From positions 1-37,770 of the forward strand of contig JAOOJU010000005.1 in the NCBI GenBank assembly GCA_028407765.1: a stretch of DNA of 37,770 nt, given 5' to 3'. The notes beneath the pieces are model-generated. The model made no database searches. It was not told where the DNA came from and saw only the letters and a program-made list of their open reading frames with translations. Positions within the stretch are counted from its first letter, which is position 1, and each line of letters starts with the position of its first letter. Of this stretch, positions 1 to 10,172 are shown piece by piece. This DNA comes from Rickettsiales bacterium (GTDB taxonomy: Bacteria > Pseudomonadota > Alphaproteobacteria > Methylaequorales > Methylaequoraceae). A program made the position numbers and the translations under genes.

Positions 1-399
1 AAAATTTTCATTCAAAGCGGAACCAATCCAATCAGCAAATTTTTCAGATTGTCCAATTTTTATACATAACTCAAATGTTATTAAAAAAAAAAAAATAAAA
101 TTTGATATCTGAAGTCCTTCATAACCAATGATAGAAATTAGACTGAATGAAAGCACATGAAAGAAAAAAATGAATATCAAGTAAGAAAATAGTATTAAAA
201 ACTTTTTTTCAGATAAAAAATTTATAATCTTAAACTTAAAAATTTTTAAGTTATAAATTTTAGAAATCTCTACAGAAGCAATTAATGTTGTAACTTGAAT
301 TAAACAGCAACAAAATATATTTAAGTAAATATTATTTATTTGATTTATCTTTCTTTTTATTTTTTTTTTGTGAAAGTTGAAAAAGTATTGCAATGAAAA
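1..399 (-). CDS. Open frame for a hydrophobic membrane protein, running off the left edge; no in-frame ATG (possible frameshifted continuation of the small ORF at 332..547)
   Basis: Manual translation of minus strand from ~399 to 1 has no stop: ...NIYLNIFCCCLIQVTTLIASVEISKIYNLKIFKFKIINFLSEKKFLILFSYLIFIFFFHVLSFSLISIIGYEGLQISNFIFFFLITFELCIKIGQSEKFADWIGSALNENF; hydrophobic stretches resemble TM helices; upstream in-frame stop at 400-402. Confidence 0.4.
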
Positions 400-547
400 T
401 TATAGAAAAAACATAAAATAAAACAAAAGCTAACGGGTTATCTAACATTGATTTATGAATTTTACCTTGATCACAGATAATCTCCTCTTTTATTGTTAGA
501 TTCTCTTTCTTACAGAAATCAAGTTCTGGTATTTGATTTTCACTCAT
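332..547 (-). CDS. Small single-TM membrane protein, translationally coupled to guaA (MSENQIPELDF...)
   Basis: ORF track 332..583; the ATGAGTGA junction (start ATG overlapping guaA TGA) suggests start at 547; one hydrophobic helix (NPLAFVLFYVFSIIFIAILFQL) and Lys-rich tail. Confidence 0.55.
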   Translation of the reverse strand: MSENQIPELDFCKKENLTIKEEIICDQGKIHKSMLDNPLAFVLFYVFSIIFIAILFQLSQKKNKKKDKSNK

Positions 548-2090
548 ATTCAATAGTTCCTGGAGGCTTAGAGGTAAAATCATAACAAACCCTATTTATA
601 CCTTTAACTTTATTTACAATCTCGTTAGCACAATGTGAGATAAATTTTGAATCAAATGGATAAACTTCAGCAGTCATACCATCAAGTGATTTAACTGCAC
701 GTAAAACACAAATGTTTTCATAAGTTCTATTATCTCCCATAACTCCAACAGTTTTTACTGGAAGTAAGACACAAAAAGCTTGCCAAATTTTATCATATAA
801 CTTTGCCCTTTTTAGCTCATTAATAAAGATATTGTCTGCTTCTTGCAATATTTTAATCTTTCTTTTAGTGATTGTACCTAGAATCCTAATGGCTAAACCT
901 GGTCCAGGAAAAGGATGTCTCGAAATAAATTGATTTGGGATACCTAATTCTCTTCCTAGTCTTCTTACCTCATCTTTGAAGAGATTTTTTAATGGTTCAA
1001 TCAATTTAAGATTCATCTTTTTAGGAAGACCTCCTACATTATGATGAGATTTTATTGTAACTTTCGAGTCTCCGAAAGACGAAATAGACTCAATTACGTC
1101 AGGGTACAAAGTTCCTTGTGCGAGAAATTCCGTATTTTTTAACTTTTTTGATGAGTCTTCAAATATTTTAATGAATGTCTTACCAATAATCTTCCTTTTC
1201 TTTTCTGGGTCTTGTGTTTTATTCAATTTTTCAAGAAAAATCCTTGATCCATCAATAACTTCAAGATTAATTTTATAATTTTTAGTAAAAAGTTTTTTCA
1301 CAATTTCTGGCTCATTTTTTCTCATCAAACCAGTATCAACAAGAATACACCTCAACTGACTACCTATCGCTTTATGAACCAATATTGCGGTTACGGAGGA
1401 ATCAACACCTCCTGATAAAGCACAAATTACATTATTTTTTTGAACTATTTTTTTTATATTTTTAATAGCCTCGTTTTTAAAAGAATGCATATCCCAATCT
1501 CTAATGCATTTTGAAATTAAAAAAATAAAGTTTTTGATAATTTTTTCTCCTTTTTCTGTATTATTAACCTCTGGATGAAACTGAAGACCATAAATTTTCT
1601 TTTTACTATTTTGAATTATTGCAAATTTTGAATTTTCACTTGAAGCAACTACCTCAAAACCATCAGGCAAATTGATTACACTGTCACTATGACTCATCCA
1701 TACCTGATAATCTTTATTTTTTTTATATATATTTCTCAATAAATCTGAATCATTGATTAATCTAATATTAGCTTTGCCAAACTCTCTGAATTCAGTTGAC
1801 TCTACTTTTCCATTAAAATTTTTACATATTAACTGCAATCCATAACAAATACCTAATATTGGGATCTTAAGATCATAAACAAATTTTTCGACTTTAGGTG
1901 ATTTTTTTTTTTCCACTGAAGCTGGTCCACCAGAAAAAATTAAAGCTCTTGGTTTTCTTTCATCAATTATTTTTTTATTAACTTTGTTAAAGGGTATTAT
2001 CTCACAGAATACTCCCATTTCTCTAATTCTTCTTGCAATTAACTTAGTTAATTGGGATCCGAAATCAATGATCAAGATTTGACAATTCAT
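540..2090 (-). CDS. guaA: GMP synthase (glutamine-hydrolysing)
   Basis: Class I GATase GICYGLQ, SGGVDSSV PP-loop, C-terminal ...SKPPGTIEYE. Confidence 0.97.
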   Translation of the reverse strand: MNCQILIIDFGSQLTKLIARRIREMGVFCEIIPFNKVNKKIIDERKPRALIFSGGPASVEKKKSPKVEKFVYDLKIPILGICYGLQLICKNFNGKVESTEFREFGKANIRLINDSDLLRNIYKKNKDYQVWMSHSDSVINLPDGFEVVASSENSKFAIIQNSKKKIYGLQFHPEVNNTEKGEKIIKNFIFLISKCIRDWDMHSFKNEAIKNIKKIVQKNNVICALSGGVDSSVTAILVHKAIGSQLRCILVDTGLMRKNEPEIVKKLFTKNYKINLEVIDGSRIFLEKLNKTQDPEKKRKIIGKTFIKIFEDSSKKLKNTEFLAQGTLYPDVIESISSFGDSKVTIKSHHNVGGLPKKMNLKLIEPLKNLFKDEVRRLGRELGIPNQFISRHPFPGPGLAIRILGTITKRKIKILQEADNIFINELKRAKLYDKIWQAFCVLLPVKTVGVMGDNRTYENICVLRAVKSLDGMTAEVYPFDSKFISHCANEIVNKVKGINRVCYDFTSKPPGTIEYE

Positions 2091-2095
2091 TTATT

Positions 2096-3565
2096 TTATT
2101 TATTTGTCTGATAATTAGGGGATTCTCTGGTAATTGAAATACTATGAACATGACTTTCATTTAAACCTGCTGATGTTATTTTCACAAGTTTAGTATTTTT
2201 TTGCATATCTTTAATATTCTTATTGCCTGTATATCCCATAGCCGCTTTTAATCCTCCAATAAGTTGGTCTATAACATTCTTTACAGGCCCCTTGTAGGGA
2301 ACTCTTCCTTCCACTCCTTCAGGTACTAATTTTTTGGTATCTTGTATTTCTTCCTGAAAATATCTATCCGCCGAACCTTGTCCCATTGCACCTATCGAAC
2401 CCATTCCTCGGTAAGATTTATAACTTCTTCCTTCTGATAAAAACACTTCTCCAGGGGCTTCATCAGTCCCAGCGAATAGTGAACCAATCATCACAGCGTC
2501 AGCACCAACTGCAATGGCTTTAGCAATATCTCCGGAGTATTTGATACCACCATCAGCAATTATAGGAATTTTTTTTCTTTTTGAAATTTTATAAACTTCA
2601 GATATTGCAAAAAGTTGTGGAACTCCAACTCCAGCAATAATTCTTGTTGTACATATAGATCCAGGTCCAATTCCAACTTTTAGGGCATCGGCTCCAGCAT
2701 TAATCAAATCATCAGCTGCCTTAGATGTAGCTATATTCCCAACAATTACAGGTAATTTTGGATAAATATTTTTAATTTTTTTTAAAGTTTCTATTACTTC
2801 TTTTGAATGACCATGTGCTGTATCGATTACGACTAGATCTACCTCAGATGCATTTAAAGCCTTAACTCTTTTAATTCCCTCTTTATCTCCAACTCCAATT
2901 GCAGCTCCTGTCATCAACCTTCCAAAAGAGTCTTTACTAGCTCTTGGAAATTTTTCAGCTTTTTCTATATCTTTAACGGTAATCAAACCAACACATCTAA
3001 AATTATTATCTACAACAAGTAACTTTTCGATTCTATGAGAGTGTAAAAGTTTTTTAGCTTCACTAGTTTTTATATTTTCTTTAACAGTGATTAAATTTTC
3101 CTTTGTCATCAGAGAACTAACAGGTTGTTTGAGATTTTTTGCAAACCTTATATCTCGGTTGGTTAGAATACCAATTAAACAACCAGTATTTTTCTTAACT
3201 ACAGGTATACCACTTATATTATTTAGGTCCTTCAGTTTTAAAGCGTCTTCTAGAGTATTCTCAGGGTTAATCGTTAACGGATTTATTACCATTCCAGATT
3301 CAAATTTCTTAACTTTCTTAACTTCATTAGCTTGATCCTGGGGTGTAAGGTTCTTATGAATTATACCAATACCTCCTGATTGTGCCATCTTGATAGCTAA
3401 GGCTGACTCAGTTACAGTATCCATTGCAGAGGAAATTAAAGGAAGATTTAATTTTAACTTTTTAGTAATTTTTGTACTTACGTCAGCATTGTTAGGTTTA
3501 ATACTGGATAATGAAGGAACTATTAAAACGTCATCAAAGGTAAAGGCTTCTTGAATTTTCTGCAT
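2096..3565 (-). CDS. guaB: Inosine-5'-monophosphate dehydrogenase
   Basis: [11 protein letters not shown]-terminus, CBS region, GPGSICTTR catalytic loop, adjacent to guaA. Confidence 0.97.
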   Translation of the reverse strand: MQKIQEAFTFDDVLIVPSLSSIKPNNADVSTKITKKLKLNLPLISSAMDTVTESALAIKMAQSGGIGIIHKNLTPQDQANEVKKVKKFESGMVINPLTINPENTLEDALKLKDLNNISGIPVVKKNTGCLIGILTNRDIRFAKNLKQPVSSLMTKENLITVKENIKTSEAKKLLHSHRIEKLLVVDNNFRCVGLITVKDIEKAEKFPRASKDSFGRLMTGAAIGVGDKEGIKRVKALNASEVDLVVIDTAHGHSKEVIETLKKIKNIYPKLPVIVGNIATSKAADDLINAGADALKVGIGPGSICTTRIIAGVGVPQLFAISEVYKISKRKKIPIIADGGIKYSGDIAKAIAVGADAVMIGSLFAGTDEAPGEVFLSEGRSYKSYRGMGSIGAMGQGSADRYFQEEIQDTKKLVPEGVEGRVPYKGPVKNVIDQLIGGLKAAMGYTGNKNIKDMQKNTKLVKITSAGLNESHVHSISITRESPNYQTNK

Positions 3566-3616
3566 AATAGTTTCAAAATAATCTAAAAGCAGTAAATTTT
3601 AAACAGTAAATTAAAA

Positions 3617-4249
3617 TTATTTTTTTTTACCAACTAAGTAAGTTTCCGGTGATTCTTTTCGAGAAGCATCAGGCTTAAAATATTTAATTTCTTTAATATG
3701 AAGATTCATAAATTCAAGAAGTTTTCCCTGAGCACCTCCTTGGAAAACTTTGCAAACAAAAAAACCATTTTTTTTTAAATATTGATTAGCTGTATCAATT
3801 GCTAGTTCAACCAGATTTATTATTCTTAAATGATCTGTACTACCATGACCGGTTGTATTTGGTGCCATATCACTTAAAATAACATCAAACTTTTTAATAT
3901 TTAAGTTTAAAAGTTCATATTTAAAAATATTATCGCCTATGTTAGCTTTATAAAATTCAATGCCATCTATTTTTTTTATATCCAACTTATCTATACCAAT
4001 CACCGCACCATCCGAACCGATTAGTTCTCTGGAAACTTGGCACCAACCTCCAGGAGCAGCTCCTAAATCTAAAACATTTGCGCCTTTAAAAAAAACATCA
4101 AATTTCTTATTAATTTGTATTAGTTTGAAAGCTGACCTGGAACGATATCCCTTTATTTTTGCTTTCTGATAATAAATATCATTGAAGTGTCGTGTTAACC
4201 ATTTCTTACTTTTTTCTTTTTTATTTTTTTTGAGTTTAATCTTTTTCAT
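3617..4249 (-). CDS. rlmE: 23S rRNA (uridine-2'-O)-methyltransferase RlmE/FtsJ
   Basis: RSRSAFKL, DLGAAPGGW SAM motif, SDMAPNTTG. Confidence 0.93.
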   Translation of the reverse strand: MKKIKLKKNKKEKSKKWLTRHFNDIYYQKAKIKGYRSRSAFKLIQINKKFDVFFKGANVLDLGAAPGGWCQVSRELIGSDGAVIGIDKLDIKKIDGIEFYKANIGDNIFKYELLNLNIKKFDVILSDMAPNTTGHGSTDHLRIINLVELAIDTANQYLKKNGFFVCKVFQGGAQGKLLEFMNLHIKEIKYFKPDASRKESPETYLVGKKK

Positions 4250-4255
4250 TATTTC

Positions 4256-5191
4256 TTAAAAATTATAGTCTTCAATCATTCCGTCTATCAAACCTCTATC
4301 AGAAACTACAATATTTTCAATTTCAACCATATCAAGAATGGACTCAAGAATTTTCACTCCGTTATCTAAAAGTTCTTTCCTATTTTTTCCAATACAAGGG
4401 TGATTATTTTTTTCATTATTTGTCATTTTTTTTATCATTATACAATTTTTTTTTATATCTTCTATTTTCATTACTACACCATCTACTTTTTTCTTATCAT
4501 AATATTTTAAATTTTTATGAATGGCACAAATACTTGTAATAGTTCCGCAAGAGCCAATCACATTAATTTTTTTTTTAGATACCTCTTTGAAAATAGTAAT
4601 ATTTTTGTTGATAAAATTGTTAACATATTCTTCACCAAATACTTCAATTTTTTCGCTTAAATTTATAACTCCTAAGGGTAAAGAAATAAATTCAAAATCA
4701 TCTATAGAAATATTTTTAGTTAATTTCTTTATGAAAACTAATTCAGTACTCCCTCCCCCAATATCTAAAACAAAATCACAATTAATTGGCTTCTTTTTAT
4801 ATATCATATTACTTTTTAAACTTAATCTTGCTTCTTCCTCAGTGGAAATAATCTCTACTTTAATTCCAGTATGCTTGTAGATCTCTTCAATTAGTTGTGA
4901 AGAATTTATAGCCTCTCTGCATGCATGAGTTGCAATGCATCTATACTCTAAAACATCAAATTCATACATTTTTTTTGCTATAATTTTAAAAAAATTTATT
5001 ACTGAATTTATTTTTTCACCTGTAAACTCATTACTATATGTAAGGTTTTTAGCAAGGTTTAAGACTTTAGAGAATCTTAATAAGTCTCTTTTCTTTTTAT
5101 TTTCAAATTCAACAATCAACAATCTACAATTATTACTACCTAGATCTATTGATGCGAACTTATTTTTCAAATTACTTCTTTTTTTGTTCAT
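4256..5191 (-). CDS. Ppx/GppA family phosphatase
   Basis: IDLGSNNCRL, DIGGGSTEL and GSCGTITS ASKHA phosphatase motifs; next to rlmE. Confidence 0.9.
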   Translation of the reverse strand: MNKKRSNLKNKFASIDLGSNNCRLLIVEFENKKKRDLLRFSKVLNLAKNLTYSNEFTGEKINSVINFFKIIAKKMYEFDVLEYRCIATHACREAINSSQLIEEIYKHTGIKVEIISTEEEARLSLKSNMIYKKKPINCDFVLDIGGGSTELVFIKKLTKNISIDDFEFISLPLGVINLSEKIEVFGEEYVNNFINKNITIFKEVSKKKINVIGSCGTITSICAIHKNLKYYDKKKVDGVVMKIEDIKKNCIMIKKMTNNEKNNHPCIGKNRKELLDNGVKILESILDMVEIENIVVSDRGLIDGMIEDYNF

Positions 5192-5220
5192 GCTTTACAA
5201 AAAACATCTTACATCTTAAG

Positions 5221-5226
5221 TATAAT
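5221..5226 (+). promoter_or_regulatory. Candidate -10 box (TATAAT) upstream of the RND operon
   Basis: TATAAT 20 nt upstream of the ATG at 5246 in the ppx/MFP divergent gap; no convincing -35 at 17 nt. Confidence 0.25.
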
Positions 5227-5245
5227 AACTATAAATAATATTAAT

Positions 5246-6322
5246 ATGAGTAATCTAAAAAATTTAATCATAACTAATAAAAAGTATTTACTCTACTTTT
5301 CTATTTTATTAATTTTGATCTATTTTTTTCCATTTTTTCTTACTTCAGACGAAGAATCAAAAATTAGTATGCCTGAAGAAAATGATATTCAAACAGTTCT
5401 TGTAAAAAAAATAGTCGCAAAAAAGTTTTCAAAACCTTTGATTATCCGAGGTCATACAAGATCATCAAGAATTGTGACACTTAAATCTCAAGTGGAGGGG
5501 AAAATTAGTGCAATAAATTATGTTAAAGGAGAGTTTGTTAAAGCTGGAAAAGAAATAGTTCTAATAAATCCTGAAGACAAAATTGCTAAATCTACAGAAA
5601 TGGAAGCTTTACTAAACCAAAGAAAGAAAGAATATTCGGTTGCAGAACAACTATATGAAAAGGGTTATAGATCCGAAGTAAAACTGTCTGAATCAAGAAC
5701 TAAATTTGAAGAAGCTCTAGCATTATTTGAAAAAAGTCAAGTTGAATTAAATAATACAAAAATCATAATCCCATTTGATAGTTTTATTGATGATAGTTAT
5801 GTAGAATTAGGTGATTATTTAAAAAAAGGGGATAAAATTGTAACTGTTGTAGATCTGGACCCTATTTTTTTAGTGGCATATGCATCCGAAAAAGAAGTTA
5901 GCTTACTTAAAGTTGGTCAAATAGGTACCGCGAATTTAAGTAATGGACAAAAAATTAAAGGATACATAAATTTTATATCAGTAAGTGCTAACGAAAAAAC
6001 AAGGAACTTTAAGGTTCAACTTCAAATATCTAATCATAATAAAGAAGTTCTAGCGGGTATTTCTGGTGAAATAAGAATAAATTTAGACCCTGTTGATTCA
6101 TTTTTTATTCCTTCTTCAGTAGTAACATTAAATAATAAAGGAAAGTTAGGTATAAAAATTATAAAGGATAAAAGGGCAAAATTTTTATCCATAAACATCT
6201 TAAGTGATACTGGGAAAGGATATTGGATTTCAAATAATAATTTATTTGAAATTGATTTAATAACGAGAGGGCAAGAATTTGTTCTTGAAAATGAATTAGT
6301 TAATCCAAGTTATGAAAACTAA
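5246..6322 (+). CDS. RND efflux periplasmic adaptor (membrane fusion protein)
   Basis: N-terminal TM; lipoyl/barrel-sandwich pattern (SQVEGKISAINYVKGEFVKAGKEIVLI); directly followed by an RND transporter. Confidence 0.9.
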   Translation: MSNLKNLIITNKKYLLYFSILLILIYFFPFFLTSDEESKISMPEENDIQTVLVKKIVAKKFSKPLIIRGHTRSSRIVTLKSQVEGKISAINYVKGEFVKAGKEIVLINPEDKIAKSTEMEALLNQRKKEYSVAEQLYEKGYRSEVKLSESRTKFEEALALFEKSQVELNNTKIIIPFDSFIDDSYVELGDYLKKGDKIVTVVDLDPIFLVAYASEKEVSLLKVGQIGTANLSNGQKIKGYINFISVSANEKTRNFKVQLQISNHNKEVLAGISGEIRINLDPVDSFFIPSSVVTLNNKGKLGIKIIKDKRAKFLSINILSDTGKGYWISNNNLFEIDLITRGQEFVLENELVNPSYEN

Positions 6323-9300
6323 ATGTTAGAAAAAATATTAAAATCAGAAAAAGCATTATTAACAGTCTTGTTTTTTTTTATTTGTATGGGTATTTTTTCA
6401 TATAAATCGCTACCTCGAGAAGCAGACCCAGATATAAGTATTCCGGTAATCTATATTTCTTTATATCATCAAGGTATTTCACCTGAAGATTCTGAAAGGT
6501 TGCTTGTCAAGCCATTAGAAAAAGAATTAAAAAAAATTGAAGGAGTTAAAAAAATGTCCTCAACATCTTATCTGGGTGGAGGTAATGTAATTTTAGAATT
6601 TGACGCGGGATTTGAATCTAGAAAAGCATTGAGTGATGTAAGAGTTAAAGTAGATTTAGTTAAAAGTAAGCTACCCGATGAAACAAAAGAGCCTATAGTA
6701 TCAGAGGTTAATCTCTCCAGATTTCCTGTCCTAGCTATTGCTATATCTGGAAATATAGAAAAACGTGCATTAATAAAAATTGCCAAATTCCTTAAAAATA
6801 AGATTGAAAGTATTTCAGAAGTACTGGAAGTTAAGACTACAGGAGAGGATGAAAGAGAAATAGAAATTATAGTAGATCCTAAAATTGTGAAAAGTTATGG
6901 ACTAACTGCAAAAGAACTTTTGATGACACTCAAAAATAGTAATATTCTTGTACCAGCTGGTTCGATTAATAATGAAACAGGTAGTTTTAATATCAAAGTT
7001 CCGAGTTTATTTGAAAACTTTGAGGATATATTAAGTTTACCAATTAAGTCTGATAACGAATCATCAATTACCTTAGGTCAAATTTCAGAAATAAGAGATT
7101 CATTCAAGGATACAAAAGGTTTCGCAAGAAATAATGGAAAAGAGGCAATTATTCTCGAAGTATCTAAAAGAACAGGGGAAAATATAATAGAAACAATAAA
7201 GGAAATTAAAAAACAAGTTAATAATGCAAAAGAGTATTTTCCTGAAAATTTAAAAATTGATTTTTTTCAAGATGAATCAAAATCAATAAATTCCATGATA
7301 TCAGATTTAGAAAATAATGTAATCTTAGCAGTTTTACTGGTTCTTATCATTATAATTTTTTGGATGGGATTTAAGTCAGCCATATTGGTTAGCATCTCAA
7401 TTCCAGGATCATTTCTTATATCCATGGTTTTCCTGTCTTTTATGGGAGTTACTATAAATGTTGTTGTCTTATTTTCTTTAATTTTATCAGTAGGCATTTT
7501 AATTGACGGTGCAATAATTGTAGTTGAATATGCCAACAGAAGAGCCTCAGAGGGACTAAATAATAAGGAAGTGTTCATACTATCAGCTAGAAAAATGTTT
7601 ACCCCTGTTCTGGCTTCTACACTGACAACACTGGCGGCTTTTTTCCCTCTAATATTTTGGCCAGGAATAGCAGGAGAATTTATGTTTTATTTACCAGTAA
7701 CACTTTTAACAGTATTAACTTCATCTCTTATAATGGCTTTAATTTTTATTCCTGTTCTTGGAAAATTAATTGGAAGTGATTTAAATAAACAAAAGGAGGT
7801 AAATAATCTAAAATTGCTTGAGTCAGGTGACTTAGAAAAAATTGAAGGAATACAAAAATATTATTTAGATGTTTTAAAAGTTTGTTTGCACAATCCATTT
7901 AAAATTTTAATGACTACTTTTTTTTTAATTATTTTCGTGCAACTTGTATATTCCAAAATAGGAAAAGGATTTGAATTTTTTCCTCCAATAGAACCTGATT
8001 ATGCTGAAGTTGTTATACGTGCACAAGGAAATTTTTCAGCTATTGATAAGGATATAATAGTCAAAAAAGTAGAAAAAATTATTCTCCAAAATAAATTTAT
8101 TGAAAATAGTTACTCAAAAAGTGGCTTAATTAATTCTGACAATAGACAAAACTCAGATGATATCATTGGTTCAATAAACATTGAACTAATCAACTGGAAA
8201 AAAAGACCTAAATCAACTGTTATTACAAAAAAATTAGAACAACTATGTAGTTCAATTCCTGGAATTAAAGTTGAAATTATTGAAAAAAAAGATGGGCCAC
8301 CAAAAGATAGAGATATTGAAATTGAATTTTCAAATATTAATAAAAGTAATTTAGCAAAGGATGCAAAAGCAATTTTAATTTATCTAGACACACAGCAATG
8401 GGTAAAGAATCTTGATAATGGTTTTAATTCTCCTGGTATTGATTGGGAGCTGAAAGTAGATAGAGCTGAAGCTGACAAACAAGGAATTGAAATACTTACA
8501 ATTGGTAATGCTATTCAGATGGTTACTCATGGATTTAAAATAACTGAGTATATGCCAGAAGATAGTGATGAAGAAGTTGATATAGTTGTTAAATTTAAAG
8601 AGGGATATAGAACGTTAGATGAACTTGACAGAGTTGAAATAACAGGTAAAAATGGTCCAGTGCCTCTCAGTCTTTTTATTAAAAGAGAACCACAATCCAA
8701 GATAGGTAAAATAAAAAGAACAGATTCAGAAGCTTCTCATACTATAAGATTTGACGTTTCTGGTGATTATATTGCTAATAATAAAGTTAACGAAATATCA
8801 ATCTGGTTAAAAGAAAACAAACATATCCTCACCTCAAAGGTCAAATTTCGAGGTCAGGAAGAAGATCAAGAAGAGGCGAAGTCATTTTTAATTAAAGCGT
8901 TTTTTGTTTCCATTTTTTTAATTTTAATAATTCTAATAACTACTTTTGAAAGCTTCTATTATACCTTTGTAATTCTTACTTCAGTTATTATGTCTACAAT
9001 TGGTGTAATGATTGGTTTGTTGATAACAAATCAACCATTTGGAATAATTATGTCTGGAATTGGTGTTATTGCACTAGCAGGTATTGTTGTTAATAATAAT
9101 ATTGTTTTACTTGATACATATAAATCGCTTCGAAAAAAAACTTCAAATTATTACGATGCAATTTTAAGAACTGGGGCACAACGTCTACGTCCTGTAATGC
9201 TGACTACACTTACAACATTTTTTGGATTAATTCCAATGGCTGCAGGAATCAACATAAATTTTATTGAACAGAGTTTAAGTTTTGGAAGTCCAACTTCTCA

Positions 9301-9439
9301 GTGGTGGCTACAACTATCTAATGCAATTGTATTTGGAATAATTTTTTCATTTCTTTTGACTCTTTTAGTTACACCTTGCTTAATTTCTATAGGAGAGAAA
9401 ATAAATATTAAATTTTTAAAATTATTTAGTGATCGGTAG
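6323..9439 (+). CDS. RND family efflux transporter permease (AcrB/HAE-like)
   Basis: 1038 aa; PREADPDISIPV N-terminus, LIDGAIIVVEYANRR TM4 and VVNNNIVLLDTY TM10 motifs. Confidence 0.95.
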   Translation: MLEKILKSEKALLTVLFFFICMGIFSYKSLPREADPDISIPVIYISLYHQGISPEDSERLLVKPLEKELKKIEGVKKMSSTSYLGGGNVILEFDAGFESRKALSDVRVKVDLVKSKLPDETKEPIVSEVNLSRFPVLAIAISGNIEKRALIKIAKFLKNKIESISEVLEVKTTGEDEREIEIIVDPKIVKSYGLTAKELLMTLKNSNILVPAGSINNETGSFNIKVPSLFENFEDILSLPIKSDNESSITLGQISEIRDSFKDTKGFARNNGKEAIILEVSKRTGENIIETIKEIKKQVNNAKEYFPENLKIDFFQDESKSINSMISDLENNVILAVLLVLIIIIFWMGFKSAILVSISIPGSFLISMVFLSFMGVTINVVVLFSLILSVGILIDGAIIVVEYANRRASEGLNNKEVFILSARKMFTPVLASTLTTLAAFFPLIFWPGIAGEFMFYLPVTLLTVLTSSLIMALIFIPVLGKLIGSDLNKQKEVNNLKLLESGDLEKIEGIQKYYLDVLKVCLHNPFKILMTTFFLIIFVQLVYSKIGKGFEFFPPIEPDYAEVVIRAQGNFSAIDKDIIVKKVEKIILQNKFIENSYSKSGLINSDNRQNSDDIIGSINIELINWKKRPKSTVITKKLEQLCSSIPGIKVEIIEKKDGPPKDRDIEIEFSNINKSNLAKDAKAILIYLDTQQWVKNLDNGFNSPGIDWELKVDRAEADKQGIEILTIGNAIQMVTHGFKITEYMPEDSDEEVDIVVKFKEGYRTLDELDRVEITGKNGPVPLSLFIKREPQSKIGKIKRTDSEASHTIRFDVSGDYIANNKVNEISIWLKENKHILTSKVKFRGQEEDQEEAKSFLIKAFFVSIFLILIILITTFESFYYTFVILTSVIMSTIGVMIGLLITNQPFGIIMSGIGVIALAGIVVNNNIVLLDTYKSLRKKTSNYYDAILRTGAQRLRPVMLTTLTTFFGLIPMAAGININFIEQSLSFGSPTSQWWLQLSNAIVFGIIFSFLLTLLVTPCLISIGEKINIKFLKLFSDR

Positions 9440-10153
9440 TTTTCTTCCTTCAATTAAAGCAATAGGAATTGTTAAGAAATAAATAGAAATAAATAATATC
9501 ATTGCTAACCAAAAGTCCGTTATTAATAAAGAAATAAATCCTGCACAAATAATAATAAAGAAGGGAATTACTTTTCTCTCAATTTTGATCCCTTTTAATG
9601 AATAGGAAGGAATATTTGTTATCATCAATACTGCTGAAATAACGATTGAAAAGACCGAAATTAAAGGGTTTAAGAAAAAATCATTATCAAATCTAAAATA
9701 AAACATCATTGGTAATAATACCATTCCAGCAGCTGCTGGTGTTGATATTCCTTTAAAAAACTTTATTCTGTCATGTTCTTCATTTGTTTTTTCGAAAGAA
9801 GATATATTAAACTTTGCCAGTCGTGACGAGGAACAAATTGCATAAAAAATAACGAATGCCCAACTATTATTCACATTTTCAGACATATTCCAGAAATATA
9901 CAATCATTGCAGGTGCAATGCCAAAGCTGACAAAATCAGCTAATGAATCTAACTCAACACCAAACTTTGAACTACTTTTTAATAATCTTGCAATCTTGCC
10001 ATCTAAATTATCAAGGAAAGATGCGAAAACAACTAATGACACTGATATTTCCCATTTTGCATCAAGAGCAAACTTGATAGAAGTTAACCCCAAAGTCAAA
10101 GATATGAAGGTAAATAGATTTGGCAATAATCTAATGATTGATAATTTCTTCAT
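9422..10153 (-). CDS. pssA: CDP-diacylglycerol-serine O-phosphatidyltransferase
   Basis: CDP-alcohol phosphotransferase motif DNLDGKIARLLKSSSKFGVELDSLADFVSFG; next to psd. Confidence 0.93.
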   Translation of the reverse strand: MKKLSIIRLLPNLFTFISLTLGLTSIKFALDAKWEISVSLVVFASFLDNLDGKIARLLKSSSKFGVELDSLADFVSFGIAPAMIVYFWNMSENVNNSWAFVIFYAICSSSRLAKFNISSFEKTNEEHDRIKFFKGISTPAAAGMVLLPMMFYFRFDNDFFLNPLISVFSIVISAVLMITNIPSYSLKGIKIERKVIPFFIIICAGFISLLITDFWLAMILFISIYFLTIPIALIEGRKLPITK

Positions 10154-10172
10154 TTAAAATTTCTAATTTTTT

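Noticed and set aside
4521-4880. 119-aa + strand ORF
   Set aside because: Antisense to the ppx/gppA gene, which has clear family motifs.
7441-7560. RND TM4 Asp-Asp reduced to LIDGAI
   Set aside because: The DG form is common in many RND subfamilies and not evidence of inactivity.
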